Source: Alphaproteobacteria bacterium
GTDB lineage: Bacteria; Pseudomonadota; Alphaproteobacteria; UBA9219; RFNS01
DNA length: 64,000 nt
Direction: 5' to 3'
NCBI GenBank assembly: GCA_037200005.1
Contig: JBBCGY010000002.1
Coordinates: forward strand, 310,001 to 374,000
The position numbers were made by a program, and so were the translations under genes. This document shows, in pieces, positions 29,531-40,122 of this stretch (within the stretch, counting starts at the first letter, position 1; each line of letters starts with the position of its first letter). Under the pieces are notes generated by a model, which ran no database searches, had not been told where the DNA came from, and saw only the letters and a list, made by a program, of their open reading frames with translations.

Positions 29531-31119
29531 GCCTGCTCGAAGTCGACAACCTCGCGGTGAATTTCACCGGCGGCAACAAAATCGTCGCCGCCGTGCGTGG
29601 GGTTTCGTTTGCGCTCGATCGCGGCGAGACGCTGGGGATCGTCGGCGAATCCGGTTCCGGGAAATCGGTCACTGCCTTGTCGATCATGCAATTGCTGCCC
29701 TATCCCAGCGCCGAACATCCGAGCGGCAGCATAAAATTCCAGGGCCAGGAATTATGCGGCGCTCCCAGAAAAATGCTGGAAAAAATTCGCGGCAACAGAA
29801 TCGCGATGGTGTTCCAGGAGCCGATGACGTCGCTCAACCCGCTGCACACGGTCGAGCGGCAGGTCGCCGAAGTCCTGTTCCTGCATAAAAAAATGTCGCG
29901 GATCGCGGCGCGGGCGCGGGTGATCGAGCTTCTCAGCCTCGTCGGCATTCCGCAGCCGGTGACGCGGCTCGCATCCTATCCCCATGAGCTTTCCGGCGGG
30001 CAGAGGCAGCGGGTGATGATCGCGATGGCCTTGGCGAACGAGCCGGATATCCTGATCGCCGACGAGCCGACCACGGCGCTCGACGTGACGATCCAGGCGC
30101 AGATTTTGCGCTTGTTAAAAGACCTTCAGCAAAAGCTTGGCCTCGCCTTGCTGCTCATTACTCACGACCTCAACATCGTGCGTAAAATGGCGAAGCGCGT
30201 CTGCGTCATGCGGCATGGTGAGATTGTCGAGCAGGGCGATATCGAGCAGGTGTTCACCGCGCCGCGGCACCCCTATACCAGACAGCTTCTCGCCGCCGAG
30301 CCTAAGGGAGAAGCGGTGACGGTCGCCCCGGATGCGCCGGAGATCCTCGCCGCCGATCATGTCAAAGTCTATTTCCCGATTAAGCGCGGCGTGCTTCGCC
30401 GCACGGTCGATTACATCCGCGCCGTCGATGATGTTTCGCTGCGCCTTCGCGCGGGCGAGACGCTGGGGGTCGTCGGCGAGTCCGGTTCCGGCAAGACCAC
30501 GCTAGGGCTGGCGCTGCTGCGCTTGCTGCCGCTCCAGGGGAAGGTGGTTTTCCTCGGGCGCGAGATGACGGCGCTGCCGCGTCACGAGCTTCGCAGATTG
30601 CGCCGCGACATGCAGGTGGTGTTCCAGGACCCGTACGGCAGCCTCAGCCCGCGCCTGACCATTGGTGAAAGCGTGGCGGAGGGGCTGAAGATTCACACTA
30701 TCGGCACGCCCGCCGAGCGCGCCGCGCGGGTGGATGATATTCTGCGCGAGGTCGGCCTGTCGCCTGAAATGAGTGGGCGTTATCCGCACGAATTTTCCGG
30801 CGGCCAGCGGCAGCGCATCGCCATCGCCCGCGCCATGATCCTGCATCCGAAATTCATCGTGCTGGATGAGCCGACTTCGGCGCTGGATATGTCGGTGCAG
30901 GCGCAGATCGTGGATTTGCTGCGCGATCTGCAGCGCAAGCACGGCCTCGGCTATTTGTTCATCAGCCACGATCTTCGCGTCGTCAAGGCGCTCGCGCATC
31001 AGGTGATCGTGCTGAAGGACGGCAAGGTGATCGAAAGCGGCAGCAGCGAGAAAATCTTCGCCGCGCCGGAGCAGAATTACACCAAGGCGCTCATGTCGGC
31101 GGCGTTTAATTTGGAATGA
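29527..31119 (+). CDS. yejF: Peptide ABC transporter ATPase YejF (two fused nucleotide-binding domains)
   Basis: ATPase that powers YejABEF. Two complete ABC domains are fused. The first has Walker A GESGSGKS (about residue 40), signature [12 protein letters not shown] and Walker [13 protein letters not shown]. The second has GESGSGKTT (about 320), [15 protein letters not shown] and [11 protein letters not shown]. Each domain ends with a short oligopeptide-transporter C-terminal motif ([22 protein letters not shown]). At 530 residues it is the normal size for YejF. Confidence 0.96.
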   Translation: MSLLEVDNLAVNFTGGNKIVAAVRGVSFALDRGETLGIVGESGSGKSVTALSIMQLLPYPSAEHPSGSIKFQGQELCGAPRKMLEKIRGNRIAMVFQEPMTSLNPLHTVERQVAEVLFLHKKMSRIAARARVIELLSLVGIPQPVTRLASYPHELSGGQRQRVMIAMALANEPDILIADEPTTALDVTIQAQILRLLKDLQQKLGLALLLITHDLNIVRKMAKRVCVMRHGEIVEQGDIEQVFTAPRHPYTRQLLAAEPKGEAVTVAPDAPEILAADHVKVYFPIKRGVLRRTVDYIRAVDDVSLRLRAGETLGVVGESGSGKTTLGLALLRLLPLQGKVVFLGREMTALPRHELRRLRRDMQVVFQDPYGSLSPRLTIGESVAEGLKIHTIGTPAERAARVDDILREVGLSPEMSGRYPHEFSGGQRQRIAIARAMILHPKFIVLDEPTSALDMSVQAQIVDLLRDLQRKHGLGYLFISHDLRVVKALAHQVIVLKDGKVIESGSSEKIFAAPEQNYTKALMSAAFNLE

Positions 31120-31132
31120 TCGAGGGGAAGAG

Positions 31133-32083
31133 ATGAGAGACTGGTATCCCGAGCGCAAGCCCTATGCGACGCATCGGCTGAAAGTATCGTCCCTGCATGA
31201 GCTTCATATCGAGGAATGCGGCAATCCGAAAGGCGAGGCGGTCATATGGCTGCATGGCGGACCGGGAAGCGGTCTTTATAGAAATCACGGGCGGCAATTC
31301 GATCCGGAATTTTACCGTATCATTCTCTTTGATCAGCGCGGCTCGGGGCAAAGCACGCCCTATGCGGACGTCAGGGAGAACACGACGCGGGATTTGATCG
31401 CCGATATCGAGAAAATCCGCGAATATTTTGGAATTTCCCGCTGGCTGGTCGCCGGGCGGTCATGGGGCGCCACGCTTGCGCTGCTCTATGCTCAGGCGCA
31501 TCCGGAGCGCGTCACGGCGCTTTTCCTCGCGGCCATATTTCTGTGCGACACCCAATCCATTCGCTGGCTGTTTCAGGATGGCGCGAGCCGCATTTATTCC
31601 CAGGCGTGGGAGGAATATGTCGCTCTTGTGCCGCCGGAGAAGCGCGGCGACATCATGAAAGCCTATGGTGACATGCTGCTCGGCGAGAATCAGGAAATAG
31701 CGCTTAAGGCCGCTCGCGCCTGGAGCATATGGGAAGGCCATACCTGCAGCGTCTTGCCTGACCCCGGTTTCGTGGCCGATTTCGCAGCCGACAATGCGGT
31801 GCTTTCCCTGGCCAGGCTTGAGCATCATTATTTGAGTCGAGGGGGCTTTGTCGAAGAAGGCCATATTCTAAAGAATGCGCATAAAATCGCCCACATCCCC
31901 GTGAAGATCGTTCATGGCCGTTACGACATGAACTGCACCTATGACAATGCATGGAAGCTGCATCAGGCGCTGCCAAAATCGGAATTGATCACCATTCCTC
32001 TCGGCGGGCATGCGACCAACGATCCGGCGACGGTCGATGCGCAAATCCGCGCGGCGGATGCATTGAAGGCGATGGCGGGGTGA
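31133..32083 (+). CDS. pip: Prolyl aminopeptidase (proline iminopeptidase)
   Basis: Serine peptidase of the alpha/beta-hydrolase fold that removes N-terminal proline from peptides in the cytoplasm. Family signatures are present: WYPERKPYATHRLKVS at the start, LHGGPGSG as the oxyanion loop, IILFDQRGSGQSTP, the nucleophile elbow GRSWGATLALLYAQ, and the C-terminal histidine in LGGHATND. It has 316 residues. The usual elbow is GGSWG, and Arg replaces the second Gly here. It starts 13 bp after yejF, so imported peptides and a peptidase are encoded together. Confidence 0.93.
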   Translation: MRDWYPERKPYATHRLKVSSLHELHIEECGNPKGEAVIWLHGGPGSGLYRNHGRQFDPEFYRIILFDQRGSGQSTPYADVRENTTRDLIADIEKIREYFGISRWLVAGRSWGATLALLYAQAHPERVTALFLAAIFLCDTQSIRWLFQDGASRIYSQAWEEYVALVPPEKRGDIMKAYGDMLLGENQEIALKAARAWSIWEGHTCSVLPDPGFVADFAADNAVLSLARLEHHYLSRGGFVEEGHILKNAHKIAHIPVKIVHGRYDMNCTYDNAWKLHQALPKSELITIPLGGHATNDPATVDAQIRAADALKAMAG

Positions 32084-32093
32084 GCCGCTATCT

Positions 32094-32678
32094 ATGATCC
32101 CCAATCTCCGCGAATTATACGGGCTGCTGGAAAAAGTTCCGCAGCTCGTTAGCACTGATCCGCGCATGGGATGCATCGCGCGGGCGCAGATCGTCGGATC
32201 GCTGCTGCATCAGCGCGGCTTGCGCGTCGGGCGGGCATGGATTTTGCCGATGTTCGAGCGCGTGAATTTTTACGCGCCGCTTTACGACATGAAGGGAAAG
32301 CCGCTGAAGGATGCCGCGCATAAAAGCCGCGCGGCCCGATGGCGTTATCACTGCTCGGCGTGCCTGCTGGATTTTCCCGGCGATTGGGTCGTGGATTTTC
32401 CGTTGTTCGCCGCACCCATCCGCGCCTCGGCGTGGCATGAGGCTTTTATCGAAACGCAAAGCCGGTATGCAAGAGGGCAGGGGATCGAACTGCGCCTTGC
32501 CGTTCTGCCGTTCCATGAGCTGCCGCCGCGCCAGGTGCTGCGCGATAATCCCAAGGCGCAAAAGCAGAACAGATTCCTGACGGTGGAACGGCTGGCGAAG
32601 CTCGTGAGTTTTTCGCCGATAAAAATCCCGCCGGAGCCGGTGCTGTTCAAGCCGAATCCGGTATCTCCGCGCCGTTAA
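32094..32678 (+). CDS. Protein-glutaminase-like cysteine enzyme, no signal peptide
   Basis: The pattern of residues resembles the protein-glutaminase family (a papain-like Cys-His-Asp deamidase that converts glutamine side chains to glutamate). Cys27 lies in MGCIARAQIVGSLLHQRGL, like the D/GCxARAH helix of the family; His86 lies in WRYHCSACLL; Asp101 in WVVDFPLFAAPI, followed by the W of ASAWHEAF. The domain fills residues 20-150 and the rest is a basic tail. No signal peptide is seen, so it would act in the cytoplasm, unlike the secreted enzyme of Chryseobacterium. It follows the peptidase gene by 10 bp. The call rests on motif spacing only. Confidence 0.5.
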   Translation: MIPNLRELYGLLEKVPQLVSTDPRMGCIARAQIVGSLLHQRGLRVGRAWILPMFERVNFYAPLYDMKGKPLKDAAHKSRAARWRYHCSACLLDFPGDWVVDFPLFAAPIRASAWHEAFIETQSRYARGQGIELRLAVLPFHELPPRQVLRDNPKAQKQNRFLTVERLAKLVSFSPIKIPPEPVLFKPNPVSPRR

Positions 32679-32772
32679 CCAAGAAATGAAAGTATTACGG
32701 CGATTGCCTTCCGGCAATTCGGCTGGGTATAGTCGCGCCTATTATGCAATGGCGAATTTACGGGGCAGAAAA

Positions 32773-33234
32773 ATGAGCGGACAAAATCTTGCGATAATTC
32801 TCGATTTCGCGCGCGGCGAGGGTGTCGATCGCAGCCTTCCGGCGCCCTTTTTCAGGGATTTGCATGGAGCGGTTCTTCGCACCGACATAGGGGTCCTGCA
32901 GGCCGGCGCGCTGGCCGCCAGGCTTTTCAGCCACGCCGAAGCCGCCGCGCCGGAATCGGAATTGCGGTCGCACGCTTGCGGCATTATTCGCACGCTTGTC
33001 GCGAAATACCCCATTATCGCCACCGACGACAAGCTGAAGAGCCGGGGGGTGGAAATGTACAGCAATAGCGCGCCGCCCAAGGCCGACGAGGCCAAAGCGA
33101 TGGCAAGGGGCGTGGTTTACGATCTGGTGCTGGCGTTCCAATGCGCGCGGGAAGCGATGCGGGGGCAAAGGATGCCCCGGCAGCCAAATCGCAGCGGCCC
33201 GAGCGAGGGCAATTCCGGGCCAACGCCGGTATAA
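32773..33234 (+). CDS. Hypothetical protein, about 153 aa
   Basis: Not recognised. The protein is soluble, alpha-helical in appearance, and has an Arg/Pro/Ser-rich tail. The start is set at the ATG of MSGQNLAIILDF; in-frame ATGs upstream at 32686 and 32749 would add basic residues that look less like coding sequence. It ends one base before the uvrA stop codon, tail to tail. No metal-binding or catalytic motif is visible. Confidence 0.55.
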   Translation: MSGQNLAIILDFARGEGVDRSLPAPFFRDLHGAVLRTDIGVLQAGALAARLFSHAEAAAPESELRSHACGIIRTLVAKYPIIATDDKLKSRGVEMYSNSAPPKADEAKAMARGVVYDLVLAFQCAREAMRGQRMPRQPNRSGPSEGNSGPTPV

Positions 33235-33235
33235 T

Positions 33236-36085
<2,850 letters not shown>

Positions 36086-36132
36086 GACTTTGTTTACCAT
36101 AATTCATTCTTGTGATGCTATATCTTGTGACG

Positions 36133-37689
36133 ATGTCTGAACCCGAAGAAAAACCATTGACCGCTTATGCCTTGAAACGCCTGCGCCAATTGGCGAAGGG
36201 CAACGGCATCGAGCCGTCCGAAATCACGATAGGCCGGGCCGATGAAAAAGACCTCGGCATTAACGGCCTCATGCGGCTGACCCCTACCGTGGAAGTGCAC
36301 CAGCACCGCCAGTCCTTCAGGCAGTTCACGATTTCCAAGGACGCCAAGGAATTCGCCACCATGGCGGAGCTTATAGCCTATGTATCGCATGAGCAGGAAA
36401 AATACAGCAAAAGCCGGGAATGGTTCAGCGATATTAAAACCGACATCGATGCCAAGCCCGGCAAGGGGTGGGGATTGGATCAGACCCACATCAGCCACGG
36501 CAAAATGGGGGACATGGTCGCTTATGTCGTTGAGCGCTGTCCCCAATGCCATGGCCAAACCGCCGTGCTATGCGATTACTGCGTCGGGCATGGCGTCGTC
36601 CCATGCCAGATTTGTGGCCAGCGGGGGCATGAGGTCTGCTACACCTGTTTCGGCCAGGGGCGGAACCCCAGCGATCAGGAACAGGTTTGCTATACCTGCA
36701 ACGGCACCGGCTATGCCGTCTGCCGCACCTGCCAGGGCCGGGGCACCACCGGCTGCGCCAATTGCCGGGGCAGCGGCAGCGTGCCTTGTCCGCCATGCGA
36801 GGCCACGGGAAAAATGGTCGAATCCGCCGGCATGAAGTTCGGCGCGGATTTGGCCTTCTCCGTCGCCGGGAATGCGGATTTGCCCGCCGCCTTGCGGCGC
36901 GCGCTGGACAAATACGGCATCAAATTCATCATTAACGGCCATGCCGACATCGATTACGGCAGGCCGGAAGACGGGCATACTCTCGGCATGGTGATGCTAC
37001 ATTACATCGCGACGATGGCTTGCTCCGATATGGTGGTGAATTTCGGAAAAGAAAAAAAGCAGATTGTGATTTTCGGCAAGAAGCGCGCGATGCTGGAAGT
37101 GCCGCCGTTCCTGGATAAATCGCTGGCGGAAGGCATCAAGCTTCTCAAGGATGCCGCCAAAGGGCAGGCCGATCTCGATCAGGCCCTCAAGTTCCGCGCT
37201 TTGAACGATGCCTGCCGTCTGGTTCTTTCGGGACAGGGCAGCGGAAAGAATCTGCGCCGCCAATATCCCTACGGGTTGAGCAAGAATGCCGCGGATACGA
37301 TCATCCGGAAGATACGGCTGGCGCTGCGCCGGGCGACGATGCTGGCGCGTTATGCCGCCGCGGGCAGCGCGGTGGCAATTGCGGCGGGGCTTGGGGCGGC
37401 GCTTTATCTCACCCCGGTTCACGGCAGTTTGTCTCCATCGTCCCTGGCATTGACGGCGGAACTGGCGCTGCCGCTGATAGGCGCGGCGCTGGCGTATATC
37501 GCCACGGAAAAAGCCGCCATGATCATCCTGCGCCGGAAATTCCCGGATATCGTTCCTAATGCGCATCATGGCGGTCATATGGCGATCATTGCCGCATTGG
37601 CGGCCTTCCTGGCCCCGTTCGGCATTTCCCTGCTTCGTCCCGAAACCGCCCTTTGGCTGCGGCAGGTCTATGCTTTATTGGGGAGCTAG
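36133..37689 (+). CDS. DnaJ-like zinc-finger protein with C-terminal membrane anchor
   Basis: Not a known named protein. Starting at [12 protein letters not shown], residues 1-130 are a soluble region of unknown fold. Residues about 136-222 carry eight CxxC pairs with the CxxCxGxG-type spacing of the DnaJ central zinc domain (CPQC, CDYC, CQIC, CYTC, CYTC, CRTC, CANC, CPPC). The middle part is unremarkable, with DDs absent and no J-domain HPD motif. Three hydrophobic segments lie at about residues 403-515, so the protein is tail-anchored in the membrane. This suggests a redox or folding-related zinc protein without J-domain partners. The function is unknown. Confidence 0.8.
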   Translation: MSEPEEKPLTAYALKRLRQLAKGNGIEPSEITIGRADEKDLGINGLMRLTPTVEVHQHRQSFRQFTISKDAKEFATMAELIAYVSHEQEKYSKSREWFSDIKTDIDAKPGKGWGLDQTHISHGKMGDMVAYVVERCPQCHGQTAVLCDYCVGHGVVPCQICGQRGHEVCYTCFGQGRNPSDQEQVCYTCNGTGYAVCRTCQGRGTTGCANCRGSGSVPCPPCEATGKMVESAGMKFGADLAFSVAGNADLPAALRRALDKYGIKFIINGHADIDYGRPEDGHTLGMVMLHYIATMACSDMVVNFGKEKKQIVIFGKKRAMLEVPPFLDKSLAEGIKLLKDAAKGQADLDQALKFRALNDACRLVLSGQGSGKNLRRQYPYGLSKNAADTIIRKIRLALRRATMLARYAAAGSAVAIAAGLGAALYLTPVHGSLSPSSLALTAELALPLIGAALAYIATEKAAMIILRRKFPDIVPNAHHGGHMAIIAALAAFLAPFGISLLRPETALWLRQVYALLGS

Positions 37690-37723
37690 CGCCAGATGAA
37701 AATAATAACTTGCCAAAAACGGG

Positions 37724-37751
37724 TTGACAGGAGCGGCGGGATTTTTATATC
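37724..37751 (+). promoter_or_regulatory. Strong sigma-70-type promoter for a candidate RNA
   Basis: A perfect TTGACA box (37724-37729) is followed by a 16-base spacer and TATATC (37746-37751). This is the best consensus promoter I find in the window. It lies 35 bp after a stop codon and about 260 bp before the next likely start codon, so its transcript has a long leader or is a separate RNA. Confidence 0.65.
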
Positions 37752-37756
37752 CTGAT

Positions 37757-37935
37757 TGCTCATCCGGTACTCTTTGCCGGACGCGGGATTTGAGGGGCAG
37801 CTTGCACCGCGTTACCAAAGCTAAAGCGCCACAGCCAAGGGGCGGCCTGATTTCATTCGTCAGACCGTCACAGACAACCCTGGCGCTGTGGGCCCAATTC
37901 GACGGTTCGCAGCGCGTGGGGTGACCTTAAATCTC
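37757..37935 (+). ncRNA. Candidate structured RNA (possibly 6S-like) or long leader
   Basis: Downstream of the TTGACA/TATATC promoter no coding frame is convincing, but the sequence folds. TCCGG and CCGGA pair around a 9-base loop near 37764-37782. A longer hairpin joins GCCACAGCCAAGGG with CCCTGGCGCTGTGGGC (about 37828-37890), with an inner stem GGCCTGA/TCAGACC. An extended rod with an open centre and about 180 bases is reminiscent of 6S RNA, but I cannot match conserved 6S residues. It could also be a leader for the three genes that follow. The 3' end is a guess. Confidence 0.4.
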
Positions 37936-37959
37936 CCTCCGTCATTTAACCGTCACCTG

Positions 37960-37979
37960 TAAGCCGAATGTTCGGCTTA
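37960..37979. repeat. Perfect 9-bp inverted repeat
   Basis: TAAGCCGAA and TTCGGCTTA flank a TG spacer. It is either an operator or a hairpin at the end of the upstream RNA; there is no T-run after it, so it is not a standard intrinsic terminator. It covers the ATG at 37968, which argues that the following gene starts later. Confidence 0.6.
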
Positions 37980-38018
37980 TGGCGCAGCGTTTCCGCATTT
38001 GCGGTATGGGGTTTGACG

Positions 38019-38807
38019 GTGAACAGGGTAGAAGAATCAACAGATATCGATTTACATGATGCCGGATTTATTCTGCTTCCTAATCGTGTGGGGCGCATTT
38101 CTATAGCGGCGGCCAAGAAGCAAGATATCAGCGTGCCGCGCCTTGTCGGTGATATCCCTAATCTGCAGGCTTTTTCCATCGGTTCCGACATAACGGATGG
38201 CGGCTTCCTTCTGAAATCACCTGGACAGGATCGCTGTCTGCTTCCGCAGGGCCGCCATGGGGAATATACCCCCTTATTGCCCACTATTCAGCGCATGATC
38301 GATCATGCTTATTCTTGGCCGGATGCAAAGAATAGGTCTTTTATACTGCGCGCATCCCGCCATACCGCCAAAAAGGGCGAACCGCATCAAAAACATATCC
38401 CCGGCTGGCATGATCATATCGCTCAAGGCTCATGCCGCATCCTGGCGGCGTCTGATATTGCCAGCACGCAGTTCAAGATTGCCGGGAAAGAAGTTTCCTT
38501 GCCGGACGGTAAAATCGCCGAATTCGACGAAACCACCACGCACCGCACGCCCGTAATGAACGAGCAGGCATGCCGCACATTCCTGGTTCTTTTGTCCTAC
38601 GAAAAAGAACGCAAGGTTGGCAGAGTCGATTTGACCAATCCATTGGAACGACTCATTGCGGTTCGTCCTTACGCTGTCAACGAAGACAAACTCTATCGTT
38701 CATGGCGTGCGGCTGCCGTGGATGCGCTGGCGCAGCGCAATCGCGTGTCCCTGCCTGTAGCCCGCCGAATGCCCAGCAATAAATTCACCGCTTTGAACGC
38801 AGCTTAG
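38019..38807 (+). CDS. Hypothetical protein, possible cupin/2OG-oxygenase-like
   Basis: I do not recognise it. The start is a GTG (VNRVEESTDIDLHDAG); an ATG at 37968 in frame lies within an inverted repeat and looks unsuitable. The C-terminal half has GWHDHIAQG, then after about 45 residues a segment ending in DETTTHRTPVMNEQACRTFLVLLSY. A histidine pair followed by H...RTF-hydrophobic-strand resembles the metal and cosubstrate sites of double-stranded beta-helix (2-oxoglutarate) oxygenases, but the exact spacing is not confirmed. The gene heads a three-gene run with two further unknowns on the same strand. Confidence 0.6.
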   Translation: MNRVEESTDIDLHDAGFILLPNRVGRISIAAAKKQDISVPRLVGDIPNLQAFSIGSDITDGGFLLKSPGQDRCLLPQGRHGEYTPLLPTIQRMIDHAYSWPDAKNRSFILRASRHTAKKGEPHQKHIPGWHDHIAQGSCRILAASDIASTQFKIAGKEVSLPDGKIAEFDETTTHRTPVMNEQACRTFLVLLSYEKERKVGRVDLTNPLERLIAVRPYAVNEDKLYRSWRAAAVDALAQRNRVSLPVARRMPSNKFTALNAA

Positions 38808-38839
38808 CTTAACCGACATTCAAGATTGAGAGGATTATC

Positions 38840-39802
38840 ATGACGCAGGAACTTTACGGAAAGCCCTATCCGGGCCTCGGCATCACCCAAATTACCGATA
38901 CGACGGACTCCCGCGCGAAGGGCAAGGTGCGGCATGCCTATGTCAATCATGCCGCCCGTCTCGGCCTTCACGGCGATATCGAAGTCAGGGGGGCGAAGAA
39001 TGACGTGAAAATCGGCACCGCGGCCGCCGAATTGCTGACTAACAGGGAGAGGCCAGAATATTTGTTCGTCGCCGTCAATTACGCGCCGCCGGACAATCCC
39101 AACGGCACGAAAGACAATGCCCGCAATGATTTCTATTTCGCCGATCTTGGCAATAAGGCTTTCATCGGCGGAACGAATAACGGTTATGAACTGTCTTACG
39201 TCAAGCCGAAAATCCAATCCCTTTTCCGGCTCACGACGACCAATAAGAAGAAATCGCAATTCCGCTCTCTGGAAATCCTGCCGCAATATCTTCTTGCTTT
39301 TCCCAACGAAAAATTGCGCGAAGATCTTCTCAAGAGCGGAGAACTGGTCGAAGTCAAGGATATCGACAAAGCCGTTCCCTCTGTTCCCGACGTCACGCAT
39401 GTTTACGAGGTCGACAATTTCCGCAATGTGAAGCTTTATGTGTCGGATTCAGACCGCAGACTCATCCAGAAGCTTGCCGGTCAGGTGAATGGATCGCGGC
39501 TCGGCGGCGGCCTGACGGTTCAATTCAGCGACGCCAAGCTGGAAGTTACGCAAAATAGCGGAAATACATGCGACATCGGCAGCGAATTCAAGGCTTCTGC
39601 CACGGAAACACTATTCGCCGCTCCCTTGGGAACCGATCTGGTCGCCTTGCGTTCGAGTTCCACGCTGCCGAGCGGAGGCGATGTTCCCATCATCGCGACG
39701 ATGCGTTTGGCGCCCGCTGAGACCAGGCCGAATTATCGGGTGCCGAGGGTGGGAAACCTGGTGCGCCTGACTGGAGCGCAGCAGCAATATGCCGTTGCCT
39801 AA
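38840..39802 (+). CDS. Hypothetical protein, 320 aa, faint SAM-hydrolase-like pattern
   Basis: A good ribosome-binding site (AGAGGA before the ATG) supports this start. The first half shows a pattern loosely like the SAM hydroxide adenosyltransferase (DUF62) fold: ITQITDTTDS near residue 15, an EYLFVAVNYAPPDNPNGT stretch where that family has VVDPGVG, then FIGGTNNGYELSYV where it has PDNGLL. The likeness is weak and could be chance. The second half is a separate basic beta-rich domain. It is soluble, with no signal peptide. It lies 32 bp after the previous unknown gene. Confidence 0.72.
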   Translation: MTQELYGKPYPGLGITQITDTTDSRAKGKVRHAYVNHAARLGLHGDIEVRGAKNDVKIGTAAAELLTNRERPEYLFVAVNYAPPDNPNGTKDNARNDFYFADLGNKAFIGGTNNGYELSYVKPKIQSLFRLTTTNKKKSQFRSLEILPQYLLAFPNEKLREDLLKSGELVEVKDIDKAVPSVPDVTHVYEVDNFRNVKLYVSDSDRRLIQKLAGQVNGSRLGGGLTVQFSDAKLEVTQNSGNTCDIGSEFKASATETLFAAPLGTDLVALRSSSTLPSGGDVPIIATMRLAPAETRPNYRVPRVGNLVRLTGAQQQYAVA

Positions 39803-39825
39803 ACGCAAAGACTGAGGAAAGCGCC

Positions 39826-40122
39826 ATGACCGAACATAATATTCTTGTCGTTCTTAATAAATCCGCCGGACCTGTTTTGAGGGGCCTTATGGGGGTGAGG
39901 GAATATAAGCCCGATGCGACCGTTGAAGGAATTCAAGCGCTTTTCCGCGATACGTCCGTGGGGATCATGTCGGTGACGCTTCCCCAAGAGGGGGATATTC
40001 CTCAAATTGTCGAATCAAGACTGAATGTTTTGCAAGTCACGGCTGAAAATGTTCCGCGTGCGATGCGCTCTTTGAAGATGGTGCCTGGGGTTTGCTATTC
40101 CTGGCCGCAGACCTGCGTCTAA
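39826..40122 (+). CDS. Hypothetical protein, 98 aa
   Basis: Unknown small soluble protein with a strong GAGGAAAG ribosome-binding site ahead of the ATG. It begins 23 bp after the previous gene and ends by overlapping the stop codon of the opposed penicillin-binding-protein gene by 4 bp. One Cys pair is present near the end (VCYSWPQTC), not enough to propose a metal site. Being last in the run of three unknown genes, it may act with them. Confidence 0.65.
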   Translation: MTEHNILVVLNKSAGPVLRGLMGVREYKPDATVEGIQALFRDTSVGIMSVTLPQEGDIPQIVESRLNVLQVTAENVPRAMRSLKMVPGVCYSWPQTCV

